Shown piece after piece: positions 20,026-20,673 of a DNA stretch of 20,673 nt. The notes under the pieces are model-generated. The model was given only the letters and a program-made list of their open reading frames with translations. It was not told the DNA's origin and did no database searches. The first letter of the stretch is position 1; the number at the start of each line of letters is the position of its first letter. A program made the position numbers and the translations under genes. The stretch is from a virus. The stretch spans positions 1 to 20,673 of IMG/VR virus record IMGVR_UViG_3300030380_000373; one strand, given 5' to 3'.

Positions 20026-20465
20026 GTATTAGAGAAGATATAGCGGCAAATATTATTACTGTATTAGATGCAGTAAGCTCCCCTATTGAATTAAAAAAAA
20101 TAACTAGAGAACCTTTTGAACCTGAACAATTAGCTGACCCTCAATTTCCTGCTATTTATATTTCTACAGGTGACGAGGTACGAGAGGATTATACTCTTGG
20201 TAATACTGCGGCAGGAAAAAGAAGTGGTACAATAGATTATGTTTTAGTGGGTTATGTCAAAGGCACAGACACTAACCTAGATACTAAACGCAATCAGCTT
20301 ATAGAGGTTATAGAAGAAACACTTGATGTAGATAGAACTAGAGGTGGTAATTCTCTTAATAGCCAAATAGTAGAAGTTAGTTCTGATGAAGGCACATTAT
20401 ATCCTTTGGGTGGGATAAGAATTGTGGTAAGAGTATTTTATGAATTTGTACGAGGTACAGCATAA
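20022..20465 (+). CDS. Tail terminator protein
   Basis: A 147-residue protein with an ATGA overlap to the previous gene. IREDIAANIITVLDAV opens it; FPAIYISTGDEVRE, YVLVGYVKGTDTNLDTKRNQ and GIRIVVRVFYEF match the alpha/beta fold of gpU-type terminators. It would cap the tail tube at the head-proximal end. Position just before the tail tube gene supports the call. Confidence 0.77.
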   Translation: MSIREDIAANIITVLDAVSSPIELKKITREPFEPEQLADPQFPAIYISTGDEVREDYTLGNTAAGKRSGTIDYVLVGYVKGTDTNLDTKRNQLIEVIEETLDVDRTRGGNSLNSQIVEVSSDEGTLYPLGGIRIVVRVFYEFVRGTA

Positions 20466-20653
20466 TGGCTAAAAGAGTAAAGCTATACAAAGATGATAAT
20501 TTCATAGAAGTATGGGATAATAATATAGACAAGTTTCTTGCTAATGGGTATAAACTAGAAGCAGAAAAAAAACCTACCAAATCTAAAAAAAAGGTAGAAA
20601 CAAATAACGAAGGAGATAACGAATGGCAACACACGTCGGAACAGCAGGAGTAG
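20465..20653 (+). CDS. Small charged protein before the tail tube gene
   Basis: A 62-residue protein whose ATG overlaps the previous TAA. VKLYKDDNFIEVWDNNIDKF, then LANGYKLEAEKKPTKSKKK. Plan and composition resemble the 18895-19047 product. The C-terminus overlaps the tail tube start by 31 bases in another frame. Possibly a tail accessory. No named family is recognised. Confidence 0.62.
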   Translation: MAKRVKLYKDDNFIEVWDNNIDKFLANGYKLEAEKKPTKSKKKVETNNEGDNEWQHTSEQQE

Positions 20654-20673
20654 TCAAAGTTGCATCAGCAACT
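20623..20673 (+). CDS. Major tail tube protein, 3' truncated
   Basis: Only the first 17 codons are in the window: MATHVGTAGVVKVASAT. AAGGAG (20610-20615) lies 7 bases before the ATG. The MATHVGTxGVVKV opening is one I recall from marine siphovirus-like tail tube proteins, and the position after the terminator fits. Confidence 0.72.
   Translation, partial: MATHVGTAGVVKVASAT

Overview
This window is a stretch of a tailed double-stranded DNA phage genome (Caudoviricetes). It is AT-rich (roughly one third G+C by eye) and very densely packed: nearly all genes lie on the + strand, many joined by 1-base TAATG or ATGA overlaps. The fibre-type domain, the small membrane proteins, the family of very small basic proteins and the base composition resemble phages of marine AT-rich Alphaproteobacteria such as the SAR11 group. 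That host guess is inference from resemblance only. No integrase, repressor, tRNA, CRISPR array or insertion sequence was seen, so nothing points to a temperate or prophage state.

Layout. (1) 1-1119: the end of a fibre-like structural protein, cut by the window edge. (2) 1119-4132: exported and membrane/coiled-coil proteins of unknown function, including two with signal peptides and one with a long acidic Glu/Val/Pro tract. (3) 4150-5821: a lysis block with a T4-type lysozyme and a GTA-type holin, preceded by a small PD-(D/E)XK nuclease and followed by two tiny genes and a hairpin. (4) 5822-6409: a junction with one small gene, a strong hairpin, an 8-codon minicistron and a clear sigma70-type promoter (TTGACA-17 bp-TATAAA). 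(5) 6410-12117: the early/replication operon. It has small genes with strong AGGAGG ribosome sites, a cytosine-methyltransferase-like protein, a lipoprotein, and a recombination set (single-strand annealing-like protein, ssDNA-binding-like protein, HNH protein, Cas4/RecB-like nuclease, endonuclease). A DUF1376-type replication protein and a ParB-like protein follow. (6) 12149-20673: packaging, head and tail-start genes in standard siphovirus-like order: small and large terminase, portal, a cluster of tiny basic proteins, MuF-like head protein, scaffold, major capsid protein, head-tail adaptor, tail-completion protein, tail terminator, and the first codons of the tail tube protein.

How the genes fit together: the promoter near 6350 probably drives the early operon, whose recombination and initiation proteins act on the phage genome while the host supplies the polymerase (none is seen here). 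The terminase and portal then package DNA into heads built on the scaffold, tails are added, and the holin and lysozyme open the cell.

The least ordinary observations are: a Cys-rich coding segment at 15452-15796 with no usable start codon, reachable by a -1 frameshift from the preceding gene; a 12-residue four-cysteine minicistron between two head-tail genes; a coding-looking minus-strand ORF in the only long gap of the early operon; a 53-base overlap that encodes hydrophobic segments in two frames; and a hairpin/leader arrangement ahead of the early promoter.
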